Shown: positions 11,135-22,499, numbered from the stretch's first letter. The stretch is DNA of 64,000 bases from Hanleya hanleyi (GCA_036873755.1 JAVTVY010017181.1:124001-188000); one strand, 5' to 3'. A program made the numbers and translations. Notes: generated by a model from the letters alone, not told the origin.

Positions 11135-11677
11135 TAGCCAAGTTGACATGGCTTCGTACGTTCCTACTACGCCATGATTCTCTCATTGAACTTACATGTA
11201 CACTCCGGGATCACACGGCTCCAGGAGTCGTTCGGCTCTATCCGGCAATAAATCAACCCCTCCCAACTCTCTGTCTATTGTTTTTATCGAGTTCGGCAAT
11301 CAGTTTGATTGCCGTGAAGAGCTCGTCTGTCTGCAATCAATCTTCAAACATCAACGGTCGTTTGAATTCCTTGTCTCGGCCGCCATGTTGTTAGCGTGCC
11401 GATCACGTGACCCGTATGAATAACATGGCGGCAGAGACAAGGAATTCAAACGACCGTTGATGTTTGAAGATTGATTGCAGACAGACGAGCTCTTCACGGC
11501 AATCAAACTGATTGCCGAACTCGATAAAAACAATAGACAGAGAGTTGGGAGGGGTTGATTTATTGCCGGATAGAGCCGAACGACTCCTGGAGCCGTGTGA
11601 TCCCGGAGTGTACATGTAAGTTCAATGAGAGGAATCATGGCGTAGTAGGAACGTACGAAGCCATGTCAACTTGGCTA
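11135..11677. mobile_element. Fold-back element (257-bp inverted arms)
   Basis: The sequence 11135-11391 is repeated almost perfectly in reverse complement at 11420-11677, around a ~28-bp centre that contains the palindrome ATCACGTGAC. The near identity of the arms suggests a recent origin or ongoing gene conversion. No coding capacity is seen. It ends ~40 bp before the 5.4-kb element at 11718. Confidence 0.8.
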
Positions 11678-11794
11678 GGACTTTCGGCCCTGATCCGCCA
11701 GACTCTTTTAAAGCATTCCAAATATCAATCGGCTTAGCGGCATTCAGCCCCAAAAGTCTCACGCTCAGTGGCCTCTCTTAACAGGTTTTTTTTG

Positions 11795-12715
11795 CCATAG
11801 CACTAACAAATCATTATAGACTCCCACCCAGGGAGCACCAGAAAGATTAATTCGAACAAACAAACAAACAATAAAATAATAACAGTTGTCAACAGTTTTA
11901 CAAATAGCCCAATAACACAGTGCCTCCAAAGAACCAAAAGCCCCGTATGACAGTGTTATATCCAATACTATATATACAGCGCCATCTATCTACATCAAGG
12001 AAAATGGGCACAGTTTGATTGTCATAGCACTAAAAGAATATAATTATTAATTATAGACTCCCACCCAAGAAGCTCCAGAAAAGATTACTTCGAACGAACA
12101 AACAAGAAAATAATAAGTTGTCCACATTTTACAAATAACCGGCGCTATATATCAACACAGTGCTTCCAAAGAACCAAAAGCCCCGTATGACAGTGTTATA
12201 TCCAATACTATATATACAGCGCCATCTATCTACGCAAGGAAAATGGCTAACTCTCACAGTTTGATTGTCATAGCACTAAAAGAATAATTATTAATTATAG
12301 ACTCCCACCCAAGAAGCTCCAGAAAAGATTACTTCGAAAATAATAAGTTGTCCACAGTTTACAAATAACCCGCGCTATAGAATACTTTATTGACACATCA
12401 ACACAGTCATGGGACTGGTAATCGAGTCATATAACAAACATAATGAGTAACGACCTGTACATGTAGGCCAATACTCGACAAGACAAACAAAAACCAAGAG
12501 CCGGAACTATACATAAAGTGATAAAGTAGATTATAAGATTCTGTAGAATATATAGACTGATACTGCTTAGCCTACTACATGTTCATCGCGCAACTTTTCG
12601 CATTCTAGTAAAAACTGCGCAGTTCTAATATCAACAGTGCCTTCAAAGACCCAAAAGCCCCGTATGGCCGTGTTACATTCAATAGAGCGCCATCTACCTA
12701 CACAAGAAAAATGGT
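11795..12715. repeat. ~240-bp tandem repeat inside the left inverted arm
   Basis: The landmark ACTCCCACCC recurs at 11820, 12057 and 12301, each time followed by CCAAAGAACCAAAAGCCCC and CAGCGCCATCTA or remnants of them. A further partial unit lies at 12630-12715. The right arm (16.56-17.08 kb) has about one unit. Confidence 0.7.
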
Positions 12716-12937
12716 GATTTAGGTCAACCCAAATGGGCTGACCGAGACAAACAAAAACCGCCGCTAACAGCGAAAATCTGACAAATCAACTACAAAATTT
12801 CACCATGCACAGATGCCAAAAACGTCCATGAAAAATACTACGCAAAAAAATCTGGAATAATACCAGCTTAAAACAGCAGAAATGCTCAAAATAGCGAGAC
12901 GAAATTGCGCGTGCAAATCACTCAGTCTGACTACATC

Positions 12938-13118
12938 CGGGAACCTCATTATGTAGCTAGATCTATGGATATGCTAGGTAATCACCAAACTGTAGATAAC
13001 CTGCAGGAGTTTCACTCTGTCGAAAGCTATAAGAAGCAAAAACAAATTATATTGGAATGGTATACGATGCATATCGCCATGGAGGAAAAGGGTTCCAACC
13101 GTGGATGGCGAAGAGGGC
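12938..13118. other. Interior of the 5.4-kb element, non-coding
   Basis: No gene is recognised. Confidence 0.4.
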
Positions 13119-13498
13119 CAATCTTAATAAATTAATATCCTATCAATGCTCCCCAATCGCACATGTCGCTATATAGGATTTGACGTTTTTCAATTTAATT
13201 TAGTGTTTTGAGCGCCCGTACCATGAATATTTAATAGCATTATGACATCATGGTCGCATCTGGACTAATCCACTTGCAGTCGGGAAGGGGAGATAGGGTG
13301 ACCGCGTCTGTTTACCCCAATGTTTTCACCGAAGACGTGCCCATATATCTACCCCGTATTATGGTGCCACAAAGCCGGGACCGCGGCAACATGACCGCAG
13401 CGCGTCGACTAAGTTAACTGGGCCAACCAAAAATTCTCTATCATTAATGTTCCCTTGAAAGCACTATGAAGCGTCCCCATGATTGGTTGACACTCGAG
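13119..13498 (+). repeat. Dispersed repeat 'H', copy 1
   Basis: It matches 63615-64000 in direct orientation. Shared landmarks are AATCTTAATAAATTAATATC, ACATGTCGCTATATAGG, ACTTGCAGTCGGG, GACCGCGGCAACATGA and a final CTCGAG. The second copy is cut by the window edge, so the true length is unknown. No coding frame is shared. Confidence 0.75.
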
Positions 13499-13984
13499 TT
13501 ACTGCAAGCCTGTTAGATCCTCCAAGCGACATATCTAAATGAGGGAGCAGATAGGATTTACTTTTAATTAGATTGCGAAGAGGGCTTGACTGGAGAGGTG
13601 GACACATGCCTCCATGGTACGTTTGCCAGTAGTCGTTGATCATCAGAAATAACGGCCCCAATTTCCTGTAAGCTCCGGGGCTAGCTCTCGTGTGCGGGTA
13701 GTTTTTAGTGAGCTAGTATCTAACTGTTTGATAATTTCGCCTCGAGAGGCCAAATTCTCAGCGTGTGCGGCGAACGTAAGCTAACAGCTCAGCCGTTTTA
13801 TTCGACAGGCCAATGAAACGCATCTTCTTTTCACGTGATTTATACGCACGACTGTTCAAAATGGCCATATTTACGCGAGCCCGGTCTCATGAAAGATCAC
13901 ATGATTCAGTGAACCTCTTGTTCACCGTGTGCACTGAAACCACACGAAGCTAGCCCCTGAGCTGACAGGCAATTGAGGCCGTTA
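13499..13984. other. Non-coding DNA inside the 5.4-kb element
   Basis: The word AGCTCTCGTGTGCG occurs at 13684 and again at about 13992, flanking ~300 bp. This may mark another small insertion. No gene is seen. Confidence 0.35.
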
Positions 13985-14965
13985 GCTCAGCATAGCTCTC
14001 GTGTGCGCCGCCCTTATAAAAATGTACCATGGTGTACCATGGATTATGTCCACAGGAGACATGTGACAATGATGCAGGCCTCTGATATATAGAGAAAGAG
14101 AGACGGAATGAAACAGGAGTCCAGCAAAACGGCCGAATAACCACTAATAAAGCAATTTTGCCACCAAAAATTCACCCAAGTCTTCCTAATATATTAGTTA
14201 GTGCTCACGAACTGTTGTTCCGATCATATCCCGTTCTCAGCTCGAGTTTTTATCGATCTTTTCAAAGTCGTCCACTCGCCCTTTTTCCTGAGACAGGCGC
14301 CATTTTCAACGTGGTTGGACCTAGAAACCGTGGCGCTAATATGGCACGTGATCGTCGATTTCGCTGTCATTCAACATGTCAACAGGACTGAAAATCTATA
14401 TTATTGTTTGATTGGCTAGAACTTTAAGGTCAAGCGAATACGTAGCGACCTCTGGCGAACGATCTAGGTCAAACCACGCCCCCGGAGCAGTTGAAAATGG
14501 CGCCTGTCTCAGGAGAAAGGGCGAGTGGACGACTTTGAAAAGATCGATAAAAACTCGAGCTGAGAACGGGATATGATCGGAACAACTGTTCGTGAGCACT
14601 AACTAATATATTAGTTATATTATTTGGTGGCAAAATTGCTTTATTAGTGGTTATTCGGCCGTTTTGCTGGACTCCTGTTTCATTCCTTCTCTCTTTCTCT
14701 ATTTATCAGAGGCCTGCAACATTGTCACATGTCTCCTATGATTATGTCCCAAAGTAACGTGGTACATCATGGTACAGCCTGGTACAGGCATGGTACAACC
14801 TGGTACAGGTATGGTACAGCCTGGTACAGGCATGGTACACCATGGTAAATCTATTGTATTACCATGGTACATGCATGGTAAATCCATGGTACAATGTCCC
14901 AAAGTACCATGGTACTTTTAGCATGGTACACCATGGTACATTTTTATAAGGGCGGGCTTTATGTA
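13985..14965. mobile_element. Fold-back element with GGTAC minisatellite
   Basis: The left arm (about 13990-14310) and the right arm (about 14480-14960) are reverse complements. Their outer ends are CCCTTATAAAAATGTACCAT and its complement. The right arm is extended by a short-period GGTACA(G/A)(C/G)CTGGTAC array. The centre (~14310-14480) is not symmetric. Confidence 0.75.
14757..14935. repeat. Minisatellite of TGGTACAGCCTGGTACAGGCA type
   Basis: Units of about 10-21 bp are built on the palindromic core GGTACC/CATGGTAC. They give a spurious ORF with VPGCTMP repeats on the minus strand. The array lies in only one arm of the surrounding palindrome, so it expanded after the palindrome formed. 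Confidence 0.7.
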
Positions 14966-14989
14966 ACTAATGTAATTCACCATATTTCA

Positions 14990-15121
14990 CAGGTGCTTCT
15001 ATCTACCGTTCTATGTTCCACCCCCAACCCTATACTTCTATCTACCGTTCTATGTTCCACCCCAACCCTATATTATAGGGTTGGGGGTGGAACATAGAAC
15101 GGTAGATAGAAGCACCTGTGC
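14990..15121. mobile_element. Small MITE-like palindrome
   Basis: CACAGGTGCTTCTATCTACC at the left is matched by its complement at the right end. A second copy of the arm sequence lies inside, so the whole forms a nearly perfect hairpin centred near 15072 (TATATTATA). Confidence 0.75.
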
Positions 15122-15329
15122 CATATTTGTTAATTGAAAAAAAAAAGAAATACTACAAATCATAATCGATATTGGATACGCCTGGATGCAGATTGCTATA
15201 CTTTACCAACCATTACAAGGGACTCGCCATCAATTATATGACTGTTCTACGTGTACGAAATGAAGAAGTAACAGTTGACACTCGACGGTCGTATAATTGC
15301 ATTAGTAGATAGACCAATATAGTCGGCTA

Positions 15330-15750
15330 TACTCATCTGAACAGCCAGAAACGTTTCGATCAAACCATTATCAGGCGATGTAGAATCGGCCATACACGAT
15401 TAACTCACGAACATTTACTAAAAAAAAGAGCCAGTCCCATGGTGTGTTCCATGCCATGAAGATCTCACGGTGAAACATATTCTTATCGAATGCATAGATT
15501 GTATCATTGTAAGAGATGCTTTTTATCGAGCGACTACTTTGGAAGATCTTTTTAGTCGGGTGAGGGAGGATTGCCTCTTGGGTTATTTGAGAGAAATCGG
15601 TTTGTTACATAAGTTTTAATGTGTGTATGTTTTAATTCGTTGGATTACTGAGTTAGTGACTTGAGTATTTAGAATTTTGTTTGATCATCGCTATATACCT
15701 GAAATATTGCTGAACGCGACATTAAACCTTAATTCTCTCTCTCTCTTCCT
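15330..15750 (+). mobile_element. LINE (copy A/B/C family) 3' fragment
   Basis: This is the C-terminal RNase H-downstream region and 3' UTR only, with GAACAGCCAGAAACGTTTCG, GAAGATCTCACGGTGAAACA and the CATTAAACCTTAATTCTC(TC)n end. It is 5'-truncated as expected for target-primed reverse transcription and sits inside the 5.4-kb element. Confidence 0.8.
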
Positions 15751-16390
15751 TGTCGGGCACATTTAACAGCTAGGCCCATATTCATACCAGCTAGATTTGA
15801 GTCAGTACACAGTGCATGTAGCAAATCCTTTATCTAAACACATCCAGGTGCAGTGCAGCTTCACCATGTACCATAGGTTGTGGACATTGTCTAGCTAAAT
15901 GAATATAGCCCGCATTTTAAGACTTTAATAATTTATGCTGCTCCAAAGTCGGCTGATACAACCAAGTATTCGTTTTGCGAACAGTGATTTCAGCCGGGGT
16001 ATGCAGCGATGGACTATCACGATCCAATGTAATTAATATACTAGTTATGATTATTCAACTGGGAAGTCATTAACTTGTGGCCCTGGTACATGTATCATTG
16101 CGTTAGATTAGTAATTCCCATCAATCCATGTACGGTCGACTCAATGCTATAAAATAACTGGTACCGTTAGCCAAATTTGTTTGCTGGTACCGTATAACCA
16201 GGGCAGCAGCTTACATTCACAGCGGCGAACATTGTTCGTAACAATCTGTGGATGCTTTTACAGCACTGTAACGACTACTATTGATACAGTTGTGGCAATT
16301 AGCTGTTGTCACTCTAAAAAAATTGGTAGCCAGCATGATGACGCTTATTGTCACAACTCAGGAGCAGCAATTATTTGATGCCTATCACAC
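15751..16390. other. Non-coding DNA inside the 5.4-kb element
   Basis: No gene is recognised. Confidence 0.4.
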
Positions 16391-16510
16391 ATAGGCACGA
16401 AACGTCCACCAGCAGAACATCACCATACAGGCAACAATCAAACACAACATTGAAAGGTTGATGGGAAATGAATCCGGCGTACTGAGAAGAAGTCATATGA
16501 CCCCACAGAC
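16391..16510 (+). repeat. Fragment of the '460-bp repeat' element, internal side
   Basis: It shares CGAAAC(G)TCCACCAGCAGAA and the following ~110 bp with 21290-21410. This part adjoins the 460-bp direct repeats in their best copy (17.78-18.75 kb). Confidence 0.55.
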
Positions 16511-17780
16511 AAATATATTGCATATTTTTAATAGCATCGCTAACACCATAAGTGATCCCTGTTGATGTAGTCAGATCGAGTCATTTGCACTTGCAAATTC
16601 GTCTGTTATTTTGAGTATTTCTGGGGTTTAAAGCTGGTATTATTCCAGATTTCTTGTGCAGTATTTTTCGGGAACGTTTTTTGGTGAAATTTTAAGTTGA
16701 TTCGTCAGAATTTCGCTGTTCGCGGAGGTTTTTTGTTTTGTCTTGGTCAGCCCGGCCGAGTTGACCTAGATCACCATTTTTTCATGTGTAGGTAGATGGC
16801 GCTGTATTAAAATAACATTGTCATACGGGTTTTGGATCTTCGAAGGCATTGTTTTAACATATAGCACGGGCTATTTGTAAAACTGTTTACAACTGTTATT
16901 ATTTTTTTGTTTGGTTGTTCGAATTAATCTGTTCTGGAGCTCCCTGGGTGGGAGTTTTGTTGTGCGGCTCCCTAGGTGAAAGTCTATAATTATTTTTAGT
17001 GCTATGGCAAACACACTGTTGGAAAGACCACTAAGCCTTAAACTTTTGGGGATGAATGCCGCTAAGCTTATTGATATTTGGCGTGCCCGTGCTCGGCATG
17101 ACAGAATTATGCCATCAGATTCCAAAATCATGGGTAAAAAAAATTAGCAACGTTGGCGGAGATGAAAATCGCATATTTTGGGATGATCCATTTACGGATA
17201 AATGGCAATGTAAAACTGGTGAAAACACAGAAGGTCTGACTGACAGAAATAACCGGACTGCTTCACAATATGTGACTGGAATTCAATCCAATACAGCGAA
17301 GAGGTCTCCCGTTACGGAAAACACCGCCGCTGCGGAGAGGTCTGTCACAATGAATGCACAGGAAGTCGAGCAGCCTGAAAGCGTTGGTGGTAGCATTTTG
17401 TAGGACCGGATGACAAGACCTCAAAGAGAAATTCTAGGATTGGGCAAAAAAAAAAAAGAAGAAAAAACCGAAAAAAGCATGGAGGAAGCAGGAACTGTAC
17501 CCAAGAGCTCAAACACATTTTCAGCTCTCTCTGATGAGGATGATGTTGATAATTCCTTTGATATTCCTGGTCCTCCCCCAAGAGGAAAAAGATGGATGAA
17601 AGTTCGGAAAGTTTGTTACATGATCAGGAGCGTAAAGAAAATGAGTCTGAGAGGATTGTAGATCCAAAAACAGTTCAAACTGGGGGTTCTCTTTCCGGGG
17701 TGGAGAACGACAGCGTTTTCAACGACAGTAAAATTCCCGACAATGATGCTGCTACACTCGATGTGGACGGCAGTCGTAGA

Positions 17781-18240
17781 GGCCCGCCCCCTGTACAGAC
17801 CTTTTGGTCTTTGATATATGTTGGCATTTTGTGGGAAGTTGATGCTGGGTCGACATCGGACCTTACAGGCTAGTCTTTTGTGTAACTGCCGTCATTTACA
17901 TCTGACGACGATACAGCTCACCAATCTCCAATGTACGAGTTGTCACAGCGAAACAGCTCACCAATTGCCAGTATGCGAGTTGTCAGAGCATTTCCATCAT
18001 AGCTCTCTAGATTTGTATCTAATACCGCTTATGCCGGTGCTAGGGGCCGTGTGGTCATATCATCCAAGTTGCCACATGAACAGGTACAATAAAAGCGTGC
18101 CTGAGATACAACACATATCACGAATCGTTAGATTCTTGGTATGTGCTTTAGAATAGGTTAACCAGAAGACTATTCTGTGAAGTCATGTGACGCAGTCAGT
18201 ATGTCGGCACCTCTTCCCACTTCCCTTATATGTGTTGTAA
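17781..18240 (-). repeat. 460-bp repeat, first of a direct pair
   Basis: It starts GGCCCGCCCCCTGTACAG and ends TATATGTGTTGTAA. It is nearly identical to 18290-18750. Partial copies lie in reverse orientation at 24592-24838 and 32313-32500, with a diverged one at 21168-21310. The minus orientation begins with a TATA-like CATATAAGGG. The pair interrupts LINE ORF1 and so arrived as an insertion; the direct-repeat pair resembles LTRs of a very short retroelement. Confidence 0.7.
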
Positions 18241-18289
18241 TTTTTTCCTGTATATGGCGAGATTCTGCTGGTGGACGTTTCGTCCCCGA

Positions 18290-18750
18290 GGCCCGCCCCC
18301 TGTACAGACCTTTTGGTCTTTGATATATGTTGGCATTTTGTGGGAAGTTGATGCTGGGTCGACATCGGACCTTACAGGCTAGTCTTTTGTGTTAACTGCC
18401 GTCATTTACATCTGACGACGATACAGCTCACCAATCTCCAATGTACGAGTTGTCACAGCGAAACAGCTCACCAATTGCCAGTATACGAGTTGTCAGAGCA
18501 TTTCCATCATAGCTCTCTAGATTTGTATCTAATACCGCTTATGCCGGTGCTAGGGGCCGTGTGGTCATATCATCCAAGTTGCCACATGAACAGGTACAAT
18601 AAAAGCGTACCTGAGATACAACACATATCACGAATCGTTAGATTCTTGGTATGTGCTTTAGAATAGGTTAACAAGAAGACTATTCTGTGAAGTCATGTGA
18701 CGCAGTCAGTATGTCGGCACCTCTTCCCACTTCCCTTATATGTGTTGTAA
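18290..18750 (-). repeat. 460-bp repeat, second of a direct pair
   Basis: It differs from the first copy at only a handful of positions. Only 49 bp (18241-18289) separates the two copies. Within each copy an ACAGCTCACCAAT...GAGTTGTCA unit of ~40 bp is duplicated. Confidence 0.7.
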
Positions 18751-19354
18751 TTCAGATGATGTTGTGGAAATTGGGCTCACCACAGATGATGCTAGAAGCC
18801 AGCTACCCTTAGTAGATGGGAAAGTAGGTGAAGATGAAGATATTAGTTCTACACCTGTGCATTCTGGTGGTAACTCGAACTTCACCCCAGATGATATGAT
18901 TGTTGAGCTCACCAAAGATGATAATAGAAATGAACTACCCTCAGTAGATGCACCTGTGCATTCTGGTGGTGACTTGAACTTCACCCCAGATGCGAATGTG
19001 GTTGCTGAGCTCACCAAAGAATATGACAGAAATCAGCTACCCTCAGTAGATGCACCTGTGCATTCTGGTGGTGGCTTGAACTTCACCACAGACCCTAAGA
19101 TGCTAATGTGGGTGCTGAGCTCACCAGAGATGATGCTAGGAATGAGCTACCCTCTGTAGATGAAGGAAGTGAAGATGAAGATTTTGGTTTTATTCTGAAG
19201 CAGATGCACCTGTGAACATCTCCCCTGGTGATAAAGTGATCGAGGAGTTCACTAGTGATGAAGCTAACAGTGAGATATTCATGAAGGATGTAAAACAAGA
19301 TTAAGAGGAAGTTGATCACTCCATTCTCAACACAGATACACCAGCATAGCTGCA

Positions 19355-20085
19355 GTTTTGAATAAATCAATTGATGGTTCACTCTTTGTAGACTATTTCA
19401 ACATATCGTGTTGTGGAAAAAGTATACACAATATTGAGAGAACATTACAATTTTGTCTAAATAGTATTCAGAAATGGTGTCTAGAGAATGACTTCAAATT
19501 CTCCAGAGCTAAGACAAATTGTAGACACTTCTCAAATTCTAAGGAATATTGTTTGACCACAGACTAACCTTCAAATCGCATATAAATTGCTTGAAAGCCA
19601 AGTGCACAAAATCGCGTGATTTGTTGGAGGTAGTTACCAGCTATAAGTGGGGAGGAGATCAGCAAACGCTTCTCCATTTATATCGATCACTTGTTCGTTG
19701 TAAACTTAATTATGGTTCTATTGTTTACAACGGTGCAACCAAGTCGAACTTGGCAAAGCTAGATCCTATTCTCCATAAAGGACTAAGACTTTGCCTCGGA
19801 GCGTTCAGAACATCCGCTAAGGAAAGCTTGTATGTTGAAGCAGATGAAATTCCTTCAGAACTTCGAAGAATTAAACTATCACTGCAATACACAAAATTGC
19901 GTTCACGGCGCTCAAATCCTGCATATAACTGTGTTTTCAAACCTCAGTACGTTGATTTCGATTTAAAGAAACACTCCATTATTCCACCTCTTGGAATTCG
20001 TATGAAACCACACATTGTAGCAGTTGTATTAAGCTTAGTCGAATTTTACCCAACAAGCTCTTGCCAACTCCACCATTGCAGTTAA
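19355..20085 (+). pseudogene. LINE copy B RT fragment
   Basis: It begins inside RT motif 5, with FVDY where copy C has FVDD, and continues through DHRLTFKSHI and LHLYRSLVR to the thumb. Several frame changes occur. Confidence 0.75.
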
Positions 20086-20990
20086 TCAAAGCAGAAGTAG
20101 ATATTACATTGACGGACTATAAAAAGGCGAACACGAGCCAGCTCGTGTATACACAAGAATTTGGTATACTAAGAGAGAAATACAGATCGCATCAGGCTAT
20201 TTATACAGATGGTTCTAAAGATGGTGAGAGAGTAGATGTGCTACTATCTTTAATTCCAAAACTAAAACATGTCGACTACCAGGTAAAAGTTCGATATTCA
20301 CTGCAGAAGCAAAGGCTCTATTGTCAGCTTTAGAAGGTATGGGTCCACTAAAAGGAAGAAACATGTAATATTCTCAGAGTCACTGTCATGCCGTCAAGCA
20401 ATTGAAAGTGGAAATTCAACTCATTCCACCATCTTGAGTATTCTACAATTATATGGCTGTAAATTTGATCAACAGATTGGTATTGTGTTTTGTTGGGTAC
20501 CTAGTCACGTTGACATCAAACGTAATACTGAAGCTGATAAAATAGCTAAGGCAGCCCTCGATGACGAGGTTGATCCTGTTGGAATCCTATACAGTGATTT
20601 CAGACCTTCAATCTGTGCTTATGTGAGAAAGTTGTTTTAATCTTTGTTATTATCCATAGCATCCCACAAACTTCACGAGTTGGAAAGAAACTTCAGGCTA
20701 TACTCATCTGAACAGCCAGAAACGTTTCGATCAAGACATCATTACACCATGTAGAATCGGCCATACACGATTAACTCACGAGCATTTGATGAAAAAAGTC
20801 AGTCCCATGGTGTATTCCATGCCACGAAGATCTCACGGAGAAACATATTCTTATCGACTAGATAGATTTTAAGATTGTAAGAGATAATTTTTATCGAGCA
20901 GCTACTTTGAAAGATCTTTCTAGTCGAGTAAAGGAAGATTGTATTTTGGATTATTTGAGAGAGATCGGTGTGTTGTATAAATTTTAATGT
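20061..20990 (+). pseudogene. LINE copy B RNase H and C-terminal part
   Basis: IYTDGSKDGE (20061-20333) and WVPSHVDIKRNTEADKIAK (20434-20640) are RNase H motifs. The glycine of the conserved IKGN motif is replaced here (IKRN). The C-terminal zinc region follows in broken frames. Confidence 0.75.
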
Positions 20991-21119
20991 ATTTACATGT
21001 TTTAGTGCATTAGTTATTAACTTGAATACTTAGAATTCTGCTTGATCGTCGCTATATAGCTGAAATGTTGCTGAACGCGACATTAAACTTTAATTCTCTC
21101 TCTCTCTCTGTGATCATTT

Positions 21120-21480
21120 GTATCCCCGCCGCGCTGTTATTGGGGATGTTCCTGAGGACATCTTTAACGATATGACTACATGGCTCTTAGCACCGGCTTG
21201 AGCGGTATTTTTACACTTTTTACACTTGTCATGTTCACAACTGTAAAACTACAATCACAATGATTTGTACAGAGGGCAAGCCTCGGGGACGAAACTCCCA
21301 CCAGCAGAATCTCACCATATGCAAGCAACAATTAAACGCAACATTAAAAGGGTGGTGATAAATGATGTCCGAGTACTGACTAGAAATCATATGGCACACA
21401 GACAAATATACTGACTGTATATTCTGACTGCAAATATACTAAGTGCATTCTATGAGAGAGCTCTGGTAGATCTTGTCTTA
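21120..21480 (+). repeat. Diverged copy of the 460-bp repeat plus adjoining internal part
   Basis: GATATGACTACATGGCTC...CACCGGCTTGAGCGGTATT and TTGTACAGAGGGCAAGCCTCGGGGACGAAAC match the reverse complement of the 460-bp repeat. The next ~110 bp match 16391-16510. Confidence 0.6.
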
Positions 21481-22400
21481 AAGGTGGTAATTTCCAGCCC
21501 TCTAGCTCAAGAGGTAAGCGGAATATTTAGCGGGGAGAGGGGCCAAATAACATTGGGATTTTTGTTCAATAACAATTTTCAGTCCTCCGGATGGACAATG
21601 ATACAGGACTCCCGATATCAAGGCAAACTGGTGTTGCATCAACACAAAACACTTGTAATGTGCGATGACGAGAAATGTGTGTTGTAATGTGTTTATGTTG
21701 ATTCAGTGCCAGTTTCAGCAGATAAAACATTTAAGTTGATAAACTTAAGTTCAAATCACGCGAGTCTGTGTTGATGCAGTATACATTCATATCGTTGGTC
21801 ATTCAACATACGTCTTTGCTGATACAGAACATTTCTACGTTGATACAACGCAGGTATGTGTCGATGCTGCACGCAAACACTCAACACGAGACCGTGTTGA
21901 TACAGTGGAAATTGTTGACGAGTGGCTATGAATATATCACAAGTATATATCTTTGTCAATCACTGCAGCAAAGGCATCGACAATTTCGGGTGTATGGCAC
22001 TAGTGTTTAAACTACCATAAACTAATATCATCTCTTTTGCTCTCAGACAAGCCCTGAGCGGGAAAACCCCTCTCCCTCCCGCCCTATTCACACATCAACC
22101 ACCCTGACTGTGATATATCCTTATCTGATAGGACAACTTTTACAAACATAGCTTTCTTAGGTACAAATATACAATAAAAAGGCAATCGTGTTATTATGCC
22201 CTCTGATTTATTTGATCGTATTTCGAGTACCGATTATGCGAAAACCCCGGTAGAGGTTTGTATTAGGGGAATAATTATATGTCGTATATTATACATGTAT
22301 GTATTCTCCAATGAAAAGAAATATATACATTTCCCAAAAATGTATGGCGGTAACAATGCAAAAACGCATGCTGCAACTGAGCCAATATACCGAAAACATT
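21481..22400. other. Non-coding DNA with GTTGATACAG word array
   Basis: TGTTGAT(A/G)CAG-like words recur at irregular ~25-45 bp spacing between about 21695 and 21910. No gene is recognised. Confidence 0.4.
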
Positions 22401-22411
22401 TTTTCCGAAGT

Positions 22412-22492
22412 GGTACCGACGAGGTTCGAACCCACATTTAGTCATTTAGAATGCCGGCCGCTGTACTGTACCCATTAGGCCACAGGGTTTTC
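22412..22492 (-). pseudogene. tRNA-like sequence (degenerate)
   Basis: The minus strand has an A-box match TGGCCTAATGG and a B box GGTTCGAACC at tRNA-like spacing. The T stem and acceptor do not pair well. It could be a tRNA pseudogene or a tRNA-derived SINE head. The B-box core is itself palindromic, so orientation is uncertain. Confidence 0.3.
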
Positions 22493-22499
22493 TGGGCGT

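Larger units (their letters stand above)
11718..17081. mobile_element. 5.4-kb element with long terminal inverted repeats
   Basis: The left end (11718-12937) and the right end (16564-17081) are inverted copies. They start with CCAAATATCAAT and share, in order, GCTTAGCGGCATTCA, TTTGCCATAGCACTAA, ACTCCCACCCAGGGAG and TTTCACCA...GACTACATC. The left arm is longer because a ~240-bp segment is tandemly repeated. The interior holds only other repeats and no transposase. It could be a non-autonomous DNA transposon that became a landing site for others. Confidence 0.7.
17205..19305 (+). pseudogene. LINE copy B ORF1 remnant with acidic repeats
   Basis: Blocks 17205-17775 and 18752-19305 match ORF1 of copy A (TASQYVTGIQSNT, then DVDGSR, then ELTTDDAR). 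The second block holds at least three ~33-residue repeats of the type NELPSVDAPVHSGG.LNFTPD. The RRM-like part and the zinc knuckles are absent. Confidence 0.7.
17205..21110 (+). mobile_element. LINE copy B, internally deleted
   Basis: This is plus-strand LINE DNA of the copy A/C family. ORF1 starts after the zinc knuckles at GENTEGLTDRN, is split by the insertion at 17781-18750, and resumes to about 19305. The sequence then jumps directly to the RT region around LNKSIDGSLFVDYFN (19355), so the endonuclease and the first half of RT are missing. RNase H and the 3' end with the (TC)n tail follow. The copy is dead. Confidence 0.8.

Noticed and set aside
14699..14902. 67-codon minus ORF with VPGCTMP repeats
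   Set aside because: It is the translation of the GGTAC minisatellite.
17881..18000. Hammerhead ribozyme (CTGACGA followed by CGAAAC) in the 460-bp repeat
   Set aside because: The core-like words are present, but the stretch between them does not form a stem II and no stem I/III partner was found by eye. A covariance search would decide.
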